64,000 nt of DNA from JAKAXS01 sp965279065 (GTDB lineage: Bacteria; Pseudomonadota; Alphaproteobacteria; Rhizobiales; Hyphomicrobiaceae). Positions 56,789 through 64,000 of this stretch are shown here, one piece after another. The position numbers were made by a program, and so were the translations under genes. Positions within the stretch are counted from its first letter, which is position 1, and the number at the start of each line of letters is the position of its first letter. The notes under the pieces are model-generated. The model was given only the letters and a program-made list of their open reading frames with translations. It was not told the origin of the DNA and made no database searches. The stretch covers positions 1,488,001 through 1,552,000 of the forward strand of contig OZ257134.1 of NCBI GenBank assembly GCA_965279065.1, written 5' to 3'.

Positions 56789-57241
56789 ATGACGGACAGG
56801 ATCGAGAAAAGCGTAGAGATTGCGGCCCCCGTGTCGCGGGTGTGGAAAGCACTGACGGATTACCGCGAGTTCGGGCAATGGTTCCGCGTGAAGCTCGACG
56901 GACCCTTCGAGACCGGGAAGGTTTCTACCGGGCACATCACCTACCCGGGCTACGAGCACCTGAAGTGGGAGGCCGTGATCAAGACGATGCAGCCGGAACG
57001 CGTGTTCGCCTTCACTTGGCATCCCTACGCCGTGGACCCGGATGTCGATTACTCCAGCGAACCCTCAACACTCGTCGAGTTCACGCTGGAACCGACCGAG
57101 ACCGGTACGCGGCTGACGGCCGTCGAGAGCGGTTTTGACAAGATCCCTGTGGGGCGCCGGCCCGAGGCCCTGCGCATGAACACCGGCGGATGGGAAGAGC
57201 AGATGCAGAACATTGCCCGCCATGTCACCGGCAACCGCTAG
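56789..57241 (+). CDS. SRPBCC-family (AHSA1-like) protein
   Basis: 150 residues from ATG 56789, with AGGAGG six bases upstream. The START-like fold is shown by IEKSVEIAAPVSRVWKALTD at the start, RVFAFTWHPY in the middle and GGWEEQMQNIARHV at the end. AHSA1 relatives bind small hydrophobic ligands. Its gene overlaps the next (ArsR) by 20 bp, a frequent pairing in which the regulator controls both. The ligand is unknown. Confidence 0.87.
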   Translation: MTDRIEKSVEIAAPVSRVWKALTDYREFGQWFRVKLDGPFETGKVSTGHITYPGYEHLKWEAVIKTMQPERVFAFTWHPYAVDPDVDYSSEPSTLVEFTLEPTETGTRLTAVESGFDKIPVGRRPEALRMNTGGWEEQMQNIARHVTGNR

Positions 57242-57569
57242 GTCGGCAATCGCGCCCGCGCCCGCGCCGGCGCCGATCTTCGCAGCATTGGGCGATGCGA
57301 CGCGCCTGCGTCTCGTCGCCAAGTTGTGCGAAACATCTCCACAATCGATTTCCGCCCTGGCGTCGGAGTCGAAGATGACGCGCCAGGCCATCAGCAAGCA
57401 CTTGCGCGTGCTTGAGGGCGTCGGCTTGGTCGAGAACGTGCGGGCCGGCCGCGAAAGCCTGTTCGCCCTGCGGCCGGAGCCGATCGAAGACGCCCGCCGA
57501 TATCTGGACGTCGTCGCCCGGCAGTGGGACGACGCGCTGGGCCGCCTGAAGGTCTTCGTGGAGACATGA
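57222..57569 (+). CDS. ArsR-family winged-helix regulator
   Basis: 115 residues from ATG 57222, inside the end of the SRPBCC gene. IFAALGDATRLRLVAKL and MTRQAISKHLRVLEGVGLV (about 52-70) form the helix-turn-helix. There is no CxC metal site (ELCVCDL) and only one cysteine (KLCET), so metal sensing is unlikely. It probably represses its own operon through the palindrome at 56725. Confidence 0.9.
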   Translation: MSPATARSAIAPAPAPAPIFAALGDATRLRLVAKLCETSPQSISALASESKMTRQAISKHLRVLEGVGLVENVRAGRESLFALRPEPIEDARRYLDVVARQWDDALGRLKVFVET

Positions 57570-57622
57570 CAGCGCGAGCGGAACGCCCGTGTGGCCAGGC
57601 CGTGCCTTCGCGGCCTGACCCG

Positions 57623-58510
57623 CTAGGGCTCCGTGCCGTCCGGCTTGGCGAACCTCGCGATCAGGCTGGACGCATCCCAGCGACCTCCACCCATTTTCTG
57701 GATCTCGGCGAAGTAGCCGTCGACCATCTTGCCCAACGGCAGCTGCGCGCCATTATTTCCGGCTTCCGCCAGGCAGATCCCGATGTCCTTCTTCATCCAG
57801 TCGACGGCAAAGCCGAAGTCGAACGCTCGCGCGTGCATCGTCTTCCAGCGATTGTCGAGATACCAGGACTGTGCCGCGCCCTTGCCGATGGTCTCCATCA
57901 CGGCCTCGACATCAAGACCGGCGCGCTCGGCGAAATGGATGGCCTCGGCCGCCCCCTGCAGCACGCCGAGGATGGCGATCTGGTTGACCATTTTTGTCAG
58001 TTGTCCGGCGCCGGACGGCCCGATCAACCGCGCCATGCGCGCGTAACAGGCGATCAGCGGTTCGGCCCGGCGGAACGGGTCCGTGTCGCCGCCCATCATA
58101 ACGGTCAGCACGCCGTTCTCCGCGCCCGCCTGTCCGCCCGACACCGGCGCGTCGAGAAAGTGGAGGCCGCGGGCCGTGGCCTCTAATGCGAGCTCACGGG
58201 CAACCCCGGCCGAGGCAGTCGTGTGGTCGGTGAATACTGCCCCTGGCGGCATGGTAGAGAACGCGCCGTCCGCGCCCACCGTCACCTGCCGCAAATCGTC
58301 GTCGTTGCCGACGCAGGCGAAGACGAACTCGGCACCACGAGCCGCTTCGGCCGGTGTCGACGCCGCACGCCCCCCATTTTCGGCGGCCCAGGCCTTGGCC
58401 TTGGCGGCGGTGCGGTTATACACGGCGACGTCGTGACCGCCCTTTTTGGCCAGATGCCGCGCCATCGGCCCGCCCATCACGCCCAAACCGATCCAGGCCA
58501 CCGTCGCCAT
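57623..58510 (-). CDS. Beta-hydroxyacid dehydrogenase (3-hydroxyisobutyrate dehydrogenase-like)
   Basis: 295 residues. Rossmann motif WIGLGVMGGPMARHLAKKG (6-24) binds NAD(P); DAPVSGGQAGAENG (about 120-133) is the substrate-binding signature, and K173 in GQLTKMVNQ is the catalytic lysine. Substrate could be 3-hydroxyisobutyrate, tartronate semialdehyde or a related acid. glcDEF makes glyoxylate, a precursor of tartronate semialdehyde, but it is 44 kb away. Convergent with arsR. Confidence 0.88.
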   Translation of the reverse strand: MATVAWIGLGVMGGPMARHLAKKGGHDVAVYNRTAAKAKAWAAENGGRAASTPAEAARGAEFVFACVGNDDDLRQVTVGADGAFSTMPPGAVFTDHTTASAGVARELALEATARGLHFLDAPVSGGQAGAENGVLTVMMGGDTDPFRRAEPLIACYARMARLIGPSGAGQLTKMVNQIAILGVLQGAAEAIHFAERAGLDVEAVMETIGKGAAQSWYLDNRWKTMHARAFDFGFAVDWMKKDIGICLAEAGNNGAQLPLGKMVDGYFAEIQKMGGGRWDASSLIARFAKPDGTEP

Positions 58511-58633
58511 GTTCGTCTCCCGTAAGGTTTCTTCATTCAGGGCATGGTTTTACGGCAAGGTTCGCGGCATACAAGGCCGCTGAAACGACGCGCGGCGGCG
58601 CGACTGCCATCAACCCGCGGTCAAAGAGCAGAT

Positions 58634-59869
58634 ATGAGCCAGCTTCCATCGACACTGCCGGTCACGCCGGACGACATCCGCAAGGCTGCCGACGTCCTGA
58701 AGGGCGCCATCATCGACACCGATTTCGACTTCAGCCGTACGCTGTCGGCCAACCTCGGCTGCGACATTTGGTTGAAGTTCGAAAACCTGCAATTTACGGC
58801 CGCCTACAAGGAGCGCGGCGCGCTCAACAAGTTGTCGTCGCTGACGGAGGAGGAGTGCGAGCGCGGCGTCATCGCCATGTCGGCCGGCAATCACGCGCAA
58901 GGCGTTGCCTATCATGCGGGACGCCTCGGTATCCCCGCGACCATCGTCATGCCGGAAGGCACGCCGACGGTGAAGGTGCGCAACACCAAGAAACTGGGGG
59001 CCAAAGTCATCCTTCACGGCCAGACGTTCGACGACGCGGCGGCCTTCGCGCTGGACCACGGCAAGACCAAGAGCCTCGTCTTCATCCACCCCTTTGACGA
59101 TCCCCTGGTGATCGCAGGGCAGGGGACGGTCGCTCTGGAAATGCTGCGCGTCGCGCCGGAAATCGACACGCTGATCGTGCCGATCGGCGGTGGCGGGCTG
59201 ATCTCCGGCGTCAGCATCGCGGCCAAGTCGATCAAGCCGTCGATCCAGGTCATCGGCGTCCAGGCCTCGCTCTACCCCTCGATGTACAACGTGATCAAGA
59301 ACGCCAAGCTTCCCGTCCAGGGCGACACGCTGGCGGAGGGCATTGCCGTCAAGAACCCGGGCCAGATCACGCGCAAGATTGTCAAGGAGATGGTCGACGA
59401 CGTCATGCTTGTCGGCGAGAACCTCATCGAAGAAGCGGTGTGTTCCCTGATCTCGATCGAAAAGACCGTCGTGGAGGGCGCCGGCGCCGCCGGCCTTGCC
59501 GCCATCATGGCCGATCCGCGCCGCTTCGCCGGCCGCAAGGTCGGCCTGATCCTATGCGGTGGCAACATCGATACGGGCCTTCTCGCCAGCGTGCTGACGC
59601 GCGATCTCGCCCGCCAGGGCCGCCTCAGCCAGCTCACACTTGACCTGCCCGACAGGCCGGGCCAGCTCGCGCGCGTCTCCGGCGCCATCGGTGAAGCGGG
59701 CGCCAACATCGTCGAGGTCTATCATCAGCGCGTATTTACGGAGCTGCCCGCTCGCGGCACCGAACTCGATCTTGTCATTGAGACGCGCGACCGCGACCAC
59801 CTCGAGGCGACCGTCGCCAAGCTGGAGGCGGCCGGCTACCGCGTCGTCATCAAGGGTGCGGGCACCTGA
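58634..59869 (+). CDS. Threonine ammonia-lyase (threonine dehydratase)
   Basis: 411 residues from ATG 58634. PLP lysine K59 lies in AAYKERGA, and GGGGLISG is the phosphate-binding loop. The C-terminal about 75 residues (LTLDLPDRPGQLARVSGAIG) form one ACT-like regulatory domain, as in short biosynthetic or catabolic forms. It deaminates threonine to 2-oxobutanoate, feeding isoleucine synthesis or catabolism. Symbol not given because ilvA and tdcB-type forms cannot be told apart. Divergent from the dehydrogenase by 123 bp. Confidence 0.9.
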   Translation: MSQLPSTLPVTPDDIRKAADVLKGAIIDTDFDFSRTLSANLGCDIWLKFENLQFTAAYKERGALNKLSSLTEEECERGVIAMSAGNHAQGVAYHAGRLGIPATIVMPEGTPTVKVRNTKKLGAKVILHGQTFDDAAAFALDHGKTKSLVFIHPFDDPLVIAGQGTVALEMLRVAPEIDTLIVPIGGGGLISGVSIAAKSIKPSIQVIGVQASLYPSMYNVIKNAKLPVQGDTLAEGIAVKNPGQITRKIVKEMVDDVMLVGENLIEEAVCSLISIEKTVVEGAGAAGLAAIMADPRRFAGRKVGLILCGGNIDTGLLASVLTRDLARQGRLSQLTLDLPDRPGQLARVSGAIGEAGANIVEVYHQRVFTELPARGTELDLVIETRDRDHLEATVAKLEAAGYRVVIKGAGT

Positions 59870-59945
59870 CAGCCCGCCCCAAAAGGATCTGGGCCCCACT
59901 TCCGCGAGGAAGCAGGGCCCATGGCACGACGCTAGCAGGAGGAAA

Positions 59946-60098
59946 CTAGACCGATAAAGAGCCGACCAGGATGACTGCAGCCACCAAGAACATCACCAGA
60001 GGAACCTTGGCCCAGAGCCGGGTCGATACGCTGGGCGTCTTGGTCATGCCGGCATCCATGAGAGCCTCGCGGAGCACGCTGTCTGGTGAGAAATCCAT
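59946..60098 (-). CDS. Small C-terminally anchored membrane protein
   Basis: 50 residues from ATG 60098: a polar N-terminus (MDFSPDSVLREALMDAG) and one hydrophobic helix at 32-49 (VPLVMFLVAAVILVG). No good ribosome-binding site is visible. It is divergent from the cytochrome/DUF4384 gene and starts seven bases from the twin palindromes. Function unknown. Confidence 0.4.
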   Translation of the reverse strand: MDFSPDSVLREALMDAGMTKTPSVSTRLWAKVPLVMFLVAAVILVGSLSV

Positions 60099-60104
60099 TG
60101 CCAA

Positions 60105-60131
60105 AGTGGTAACCACTAACGCGGCGTTAGT
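60105..60131. promoter_or_regulatory. Two overlapping perfect palindromes
   Basis: AGTGGT-A-ACCACT (60105-60117) and ACTAACGC-G-GCGTTAGT (60115-60131) share three bases. They lie between a small minus-strand ORF and the exported cytochrome/DUF4384 gene. The 8-bp arms of the second are rare by chance; an operator is likely. Confidence 0.5.
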
Positions 60132-60265
60132 CCAATCTGACGATTGAACATAGATAATTGAGAAATCTCCATTTTTACCTTTCGTTAAGGACTGTGCGTG
60201 CAGCCGCTCGCGAACCTGGGTATAGGATCGGCTCTCGGAGCGGGGTGCGGGGCGCAAGCAGCCGA

Positions 60266-61930
60266 ATGCGTAATATCCGAAAGACAAAGTGGCAGCTTTC
60301 AGCCTCTACGCGCACCGCGCTGGCGTTGGTCGCGATGTTCCTTGCAGCCGCGCCCCTCAGACCGGTGGCCGCGCAGGAGACGGCCCCCGCCGCCGCCGCG
60401 ACGCCGGTGGCGGTGCAAAGTCCGGCAGCCGGGCAGAGTCCCGCGGATCGCGCCCGGGTCATCCTCGACAGACATTGCGCCCGCTGCCATCAGTCCAGCC
60501 GCATCGAGAGCCATGGACTGGCGAGCCTGCCTCAACCTGTGCCTGCCATGGAGGATCTGCTCCGCGATGGCGTTCTCCTGAAGGCGGGCTTTCCCGACGC
60601 CTCTCGCCTTTACACCGTGATGATCTCCGGGCACGTGCCCCAGCAAGCCTATGACACCGCAAATCCTGGCCCGACGCCTGACGAGATCGATGAGCTGCGC
60701 GGCTGGATCGAGAGCCTGGCCCCGGCGACGCCGACGGCGTGCCCCGAACGTCGCCAGATCGGCCTGGCCGACGAGGGCCGTGCCCTCGAAAAGTTACGCG
60801 CTCCCGGCGGTGAAGCGTTGAAAGGCATCCGGTTCATCTCCCTGTCGGCGGACCACAATGCCTGCGCTAGTGCGGAAGCCATGGTGTCCCGGCGCCGCGC
60901 CGCAATCGAACTGATGACGGCACTGCGCACGACCCTGGTGACGATCGACCTGCCCCTGGCCGGCGACGACGTGCCGGTCTTGGCCGTTCGCCTCGGCGAC
61001 CTCGGCTGGGACGTCTCGCAATGGGATGCCCTGGCAGCAGACGCCGCTGCGCCGAAGCTCACGGACGCCGCCTCCGTTGCGGCCTTCGGCACGGCATCGC
61101 CGCTGCTGAGCGTCCGCGACCTGGCCGCTGCTGCCCAGAGGTCCGCCAAGTTCCCGGGCCTGTCGTCGCTGAGCCCGGAAGCCGCGCAATTCGCCCGTGA
61201 GGGTCAGGCAAGCGTCGACCTTGGCCGGGCCGCTGCCGATGTCGGTCGTCCACCGGCGGCGCTGTTTGAGCAACTGGCAACGGTCCAAGGCAAGTTTGAG
61301 GGGTTGGCTCTTGCTTTGCGTCAGGGATCGCTTTCTGCCGCTGGATGGCGTGAACTCCGCCCCGTCGTGACCGCGGGCGCCGCCGCCACAACGCTAGCCT
61401 ATATGGAAGCACCGTCCGCAACCGCCGAGCCCGGCCGCCTCGAAGTGTCGTTATGGACGGACAAGCTGTCCTACCTCCGCCAGGACCTCGTCGTGTTGAC
61501 GGCCCAGGCCAACCGCGATTGCAACCTCACCGTCATCAACGTCGACACGAGCGGCGAGGCCACCGTCCTGTTTCCGAGCGACTCCGACCCGGACAACGCT
61601 GTGAAGGCCGGCAGCAAGGTGCGTATCCCGAGTGACATCGAACCCTACCAGCTACGGGCCAGCGAAGCCGGCACGGAGACCTTCATCGCCGTCTGCACCC
61701 TGAACCGAAAGCGCATGCTCGGCATCGACCAGGACTTCGAACGGCAGCGCTTCAGTGTTCTGGGGAACTGGCGGGCATTCTTGAAGACGGCAGCGACGCG
61801 CGAAAGCCTGATCGGGCGTCGCGATACGCCGCGCCAGCGCCGCGCGCGCAAGGCGGCCACGGCGGCAGCCGCCACGGCGACGCAGCCCGAACAAGAGGCG
61901 CGTGCGGCCATCTACGTCAGGATCGAGTAG
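60266..61930 (+). CDS. Exported cytochrome-c-like / DUF4384 fusion protein
   Basis: 554 residues from ATG 60266. A signal peptide (hydrophobic 15-36, ending PVAAQ) precedes CARCH (71-75), one haem c site with PSCyt/c-type surroundings. The middle 250 residues are Ala-rich and helical, with two further cysteines. The last 150 residues match DUF4384: LEVSLWTDKLSYLRQDLVVL, CNLTVINVDTSGEATVLFPS, then PSDIEPYQLRASEAGTETF. DUF4384 is often found on surface or secretion-related proteins. The C-terminal tail is basic. A redox-linked envelope role is inferred only. Confidence 0.75.
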   Translation: MRNIRKTKWQLSASTRTALALVAMFLAAAPLRPVAAQETAPAAAATPVAVQSPAAGQSPADRARVILDRHCARCHQSSRIESHGLASLPQPVPAMEDLLRDGVLLKAGFPDASRLYTVMISGHVPQQAYDTANPGPTPDEIDELRGWIESLAPATPTACPERRQIGLADEGRALEKLRAPGGEALKGIRFISLSADHNACASAEAMVSRRRAAIELMTALRTTLVTIDLPLAGDDVPVLAVRLGDLGWDVSQWDALAADAAAPKLTDAASVAAFGTASPLLSVRDLAAAAQRSAKFPGLSSLSPEAAQFAREGQASVDLGRAAADVGRPPAALFEQLATVQGKFEGLALALRQGSLSAAGWRELRPVVTAGAAATTLAYMEAPSATAEPGRLEVSLWTDKLSYLRQDLVVLTAQANRDCNLTVINVDTSGEATVLFPSDSDPDNAVKAGSKVRIPSDIEPYQLRASEAGTETFIAVCTLNRKRMLGIDQDFERQRFSVLGNWRAFLKTAATRESLIGRRDTPRQRRARKAATAAAATATQPEQEARAAIYVRIE

Positions 61931-62961
61931 CGCTCGCTGGCCTTCAAGCCGGCAACGATGCCGGACCCAATCGCAAGGGCCGTCAGCAGCGATCCGGCCG
62001 CCAGTGTCGAGACGCCGGTGATGCCTTGGCCGATGCTGCAGCCCAACGCCAGCACGCCGCCGATCCCCATCAGCAGACCTCCCGCGATGTTGCGTAGCGT
62101 GTCGCGCGTATCGACGAAGCTGGTCAGGCGAAACGTGCGATCGGCCAGCGATGCCAGTAGCGCGCCCAGCACCGTTCCGGCCACCGTCATCACACCGAAA
62201 CCTGGTGCGCCCAGAGCCGTCGATCGCTTCAACCAATCCATCGTATCGGCCACAGGCTTGACGAACGTCAGCGACTGGGCCGGCACGGGCATATCCGCGA
62301 ATTCGTCGAAGGCGAGCCCGGTCAGCGCCCAGCCGCCCGCCACGCATAGGCCGGCAATCAGTCCGGCGGCGACATGCGGCACTGAGCCGATGAACGTTCG
62401 ATCGAGAACGCAGAACGCGAGCAGGGCCAGCGCCGCGAAGAAGCCGACAATCAATCCGGTTGCCGCGTCGAGCACGTAGGGCTGCGCCACGCTTGTCGCG
62501 CTCATGAAGGCAACGCGCAGCGGGCCAAGGATGCCGCTCAGCGTTACCGTGACGGCGACGGCGATCACGCCGAGTGTGAGCAGGGCGCGAAGGTCGCCCG
62601 ACCCGGACCGAACGAGATTTCGGCTGACGCACCCGCCTGCCAGTACCATGCCGAACCCGAACATCAACCCGCCGACGATATGACCGCCGAGTGGCATTGC
62701 TCCCATGCGATAGAGCGATTGATCGAGATCAACAGTCCCGGCCGCGTGCAGTCCCTGCGCCGCGAGAACCGCCACGGCAACGGCGAGCAGCCAGGACCGA
62801 AGCCGGCGGCCGTCGCCGAACAAGGTCCAATCGGAGATGGCACCCAAGGTACAGAAGCCTGTGCGCTGGGCCATGACGCCAAACAGCAGCCCGATCGCCA
62901 GACCGCCGAAAGCCAGGCTGGTCGTTGCGTGCTCCACGATCAGTGCTTTGATGTCGATCAT
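61912..62961 (-). CDS. YeeE/YedE-family sulfur (thiosulfate) transporter
   Basis: 349 residues from ATG 62961. Multiple membrane helices with three cysteine motifs: QRTGFCTLGA (C37), GCVSRNLVRSGSGDLRAL and GCSIGQGITG, which in TsuA relay thiosulfate through the membrane. Start at MIDIKALIVEHA fits the family. No separate TsuB or sulfurtransferase is adjacent. Its stop overlaps the 3' end of the DUF4384 gene on the other strand by 19 bp. Confidence 0.88.
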   Translation of the reverse strand: MIDIKALIVEHATTSLAFGGLAIGLLFGVMAQRTGFCTLGAISDWTLFGDGRRLRSWLLAVAVAVLAAQGLHAAGTVDLDQSLYRMGAMPLGGHIVGGLMFGFGMVLAGGCVSRNLVRSGSGDLRALLTLGVIAVAVTVTLSGILGPLRVAFMSATSVAQPYVLDAATGLIVGFFAALALLAFCVLDRTFIGSVPHVAAGLIAGLCVAGGWALTGLAFDEFADMPVPAQSLTFVKPVADTMDWLKRSTALGAPGFGVMTVAGTVLGALLASLADRTFRLTSFVDTRDTLRNIAGGLLMGIGGVLALGCSIGQGITGVSTLAAGSLLTALAIGSGIVAGLKASERYSILT

Positions 62962-63488
62962 GCAAGTGCCTAGGCAGTGCGTCGCGCCCGTCGAGGGACA
63001 AGGCATCCCCAAAAACGCAAAGAGCAAGGCAACAGCCCTGCTCTCTGGTAAGCGACTGCACTATGACGAGATCGGACGCTTTGCGCGACTCGGTGATCTC
63101 GCAGAAGCCTTCGGCAAACGCGTCTCGTTCAAGAGACGCAATCCGTGGCTGCTTAGTTCTCCCTAGACCTGGGCGCTCGAGTCACACGCGACATGTGCTC
63201 CTGGACCCTTGCCGTTCGACGCGCGGAACATAGCTCAATGGCGTCGCTTTGTCACGGGTTTCTGCTAAGAAAAAACTTTGCTGCTCAAGGAGTTTGCAGA
63301 TTGTCGATAACGTCATGTTCCATCCCGTTCGCACGGGTGCATTTCCTACCGTCATAGCGCCTAATGTAGAGAGAGTGAGCGGTCGAGCATTGCTCTTAAC
63401 CAGTTTCCTGGCTATGAGCGCGCATTCGATTTTTTCGGCCTTCCGCCGCCGTTCGTGGCGTCGACAGGCGCAGCCGCGACGGGATTCA
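62962..63488. other. Intergenic region before proS
   Basis: 527 bp with no confident gene. It holds a 7-bp hairpin GCGTCTC-GTTCAA-GAGACGC (63120-63139), an AAGGAG at 63287, and an open frame from ATG 63315 that is in phase with proS for 58 codons. Another plus-strand frame from 62837 overlaps the sulfur transporter and is not convincing. The proS promoter is probably here; I see no clear -35/-10 pair. Confidence 0.5.
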
Positions 63489-64000
63489 ATGCTTCTCTCA
63501 CGCTATTTTCTCCCGGTCCTTCGCGAAACGCCGAAGGAAGCCGAGATCATCTCGCACCAGTTGATGCTGCGGACGGGAATGATCAAGCAGTCGGCCGCCG
63601 GCATCTACTCCTGGTTGCCGCTCGGCCTGCGCGTCCTGAAGAAGATCGAAGGCATCGTGCGCGAGGAACAGAACCGCGCCGGCGCCATTGAAGTCCTGAT
63701 GCCCACGATACAGTCGGCTGACCTCTGGCGGGAATCGAAGCGCTACGATGCCTACGGCAAGGAGATGCTGCGCATCACCGATCGCCACGAGCGCGATCTG
63801 CTATTCGGGCCGACCGCGGAAGAAGTGATCACGGCAATTTTCCGCGACAGCGTGAAGAGCTACAAGGACCTGCCCAAGAACCTCTACAACATCCAGTGGA
63901 AGTTCCGCGACGAGATCCGCCCGCGCTTCGGCGTCATGCGCGGTCGCGAATTTCTGATGAAGGACGCCTATTCCTTCGATCTGACACCCGATGCCGCGCG
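63489..64000 (+). CDS. proS: Prolyl-tRNA synthetase (5' end, partial)
   Basis: The first 170 codons run off the window. MLLSRYFLPVLRETPKEAEI matches the alphaproteobacterial ProRS start, with AGIYSWLPLGLRVLKKIE, then RFGVMRGREFLMKDAYSFD, the class II motif 2 region. I chose ATG 63489 for this match. An in-frame ATG at 63315 would add 58 Arg/Ser-rich residues (SAFRRRSWRRQAQPRRDS) with no near ribosome-binding site. Confidence 0.92.
   Translation, partial: MLLSRYFLPVLRETPKEAEIISHQLMLRTGMIKQSAAGIYSWLPLGLRVLKKIEGIVREEQNRAGAIEVLMPTIQSADLWRESKRYDAYGKEMLRITDRHERDLLFGPTAEEVITAIFRDSVKSYKDLPKNLYNIQWKFRDEIRPRFGVMRGREFLMKDAYSFDLTPDAA

Noticed and set aside
62837..63166. Plus-strand frame ending GRFARLGDLAEAFGKRVSFKRR
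   Set aside because: Mostly antisense to the sulfur transporter. The final part looks more natural, but there is no start or ribosome-binding site to support a separate gene.

Overview
This 64 kb, G+C-rich window comes from an alphaproteobacterium. The evidence is the alphaproteobacterial style of the ribosomal, RpoA, SecE and NusG sequences, two tuf genes flanking tRNA-Trp/secE and fusA, and a spc/alpha cluster in which secY-adk runs straight into rpsM without rpmJ or infA. The order cannot be fixed from sequence alone. There is no rRNA operon, insertion sequence, prophage or CRISPR array.

Left arm (1-16.6 kb, metabolism): metF is followed by a methionine synthase divided into two genes (homocysteine module, then folate/B12/activation modules). 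Next come a small membrane protein, a PYROXD2/CrtI-like flavoprotein, a VOC-fold protein, the ribosome-rescue hydrolase ArfB and a periplasmic cytochrome c. A LysR regulator is divergent from glcDEF (glycolate oxidase). A small membrane ORF, tRNA-Gly(TCC), a GT2 glycosyltransferase and a convergent ceramide-glucosyltransferase/HpnI-like enzyme follow.

Centre (16.9-51.1 kb, gene expression): tuf1 - terminator - ybjQ-like - tRNA-Trp - secE-nusG - rplKA - rplJL - rpoBC - terminator - promoter - rpsLG-fusA-tuf2 - S10 cluster (rpsJ to rpsQ) - spc cluster (rplN to secY) - adk - alpha cluster (rpsM, rpsK, rpoA, rplQ) - strong terminator. All genes lie on the plus strand, many with overlapping start/stop codons. 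Hairpins without U-tracts sit at several classical operon borders (rplL/rpoB, rpsQ/rplN, rplO/secY, adk/rpsM), suggesting attenuation, autoregulation or processing points.

Right arm (51.1-64 kb): a small exported protein, gltA and gltX on the minus strand; a ComEC-like membrane protein; a SRPBCC-ArsR pair with a near-ideal operator over its -35 box; a beta-hydroxyacid dehydrogenase; threonine ammonia-lyase; a tiny membrane ORF divergent from an exported cytochrome-c-like/DUF4384 fusion; a YeeE/YedE sulfur transporter; and the 5' end of proS, which runs off the window.

The most notable observation is in the two identical EF-Tu genes. Their switch I (effector) loop lacks the near-universal RGITI core and is about six residues longer, whereas EF-G encoded beside tuf2 keeps the canonical loop. 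Other points of interest are the split MetH, the ArsR operator/promoter layout, twin overlapping palindromes before the DUF4384 fusion, and Lys/Ala-rich extensions on L5, L15 and L22.
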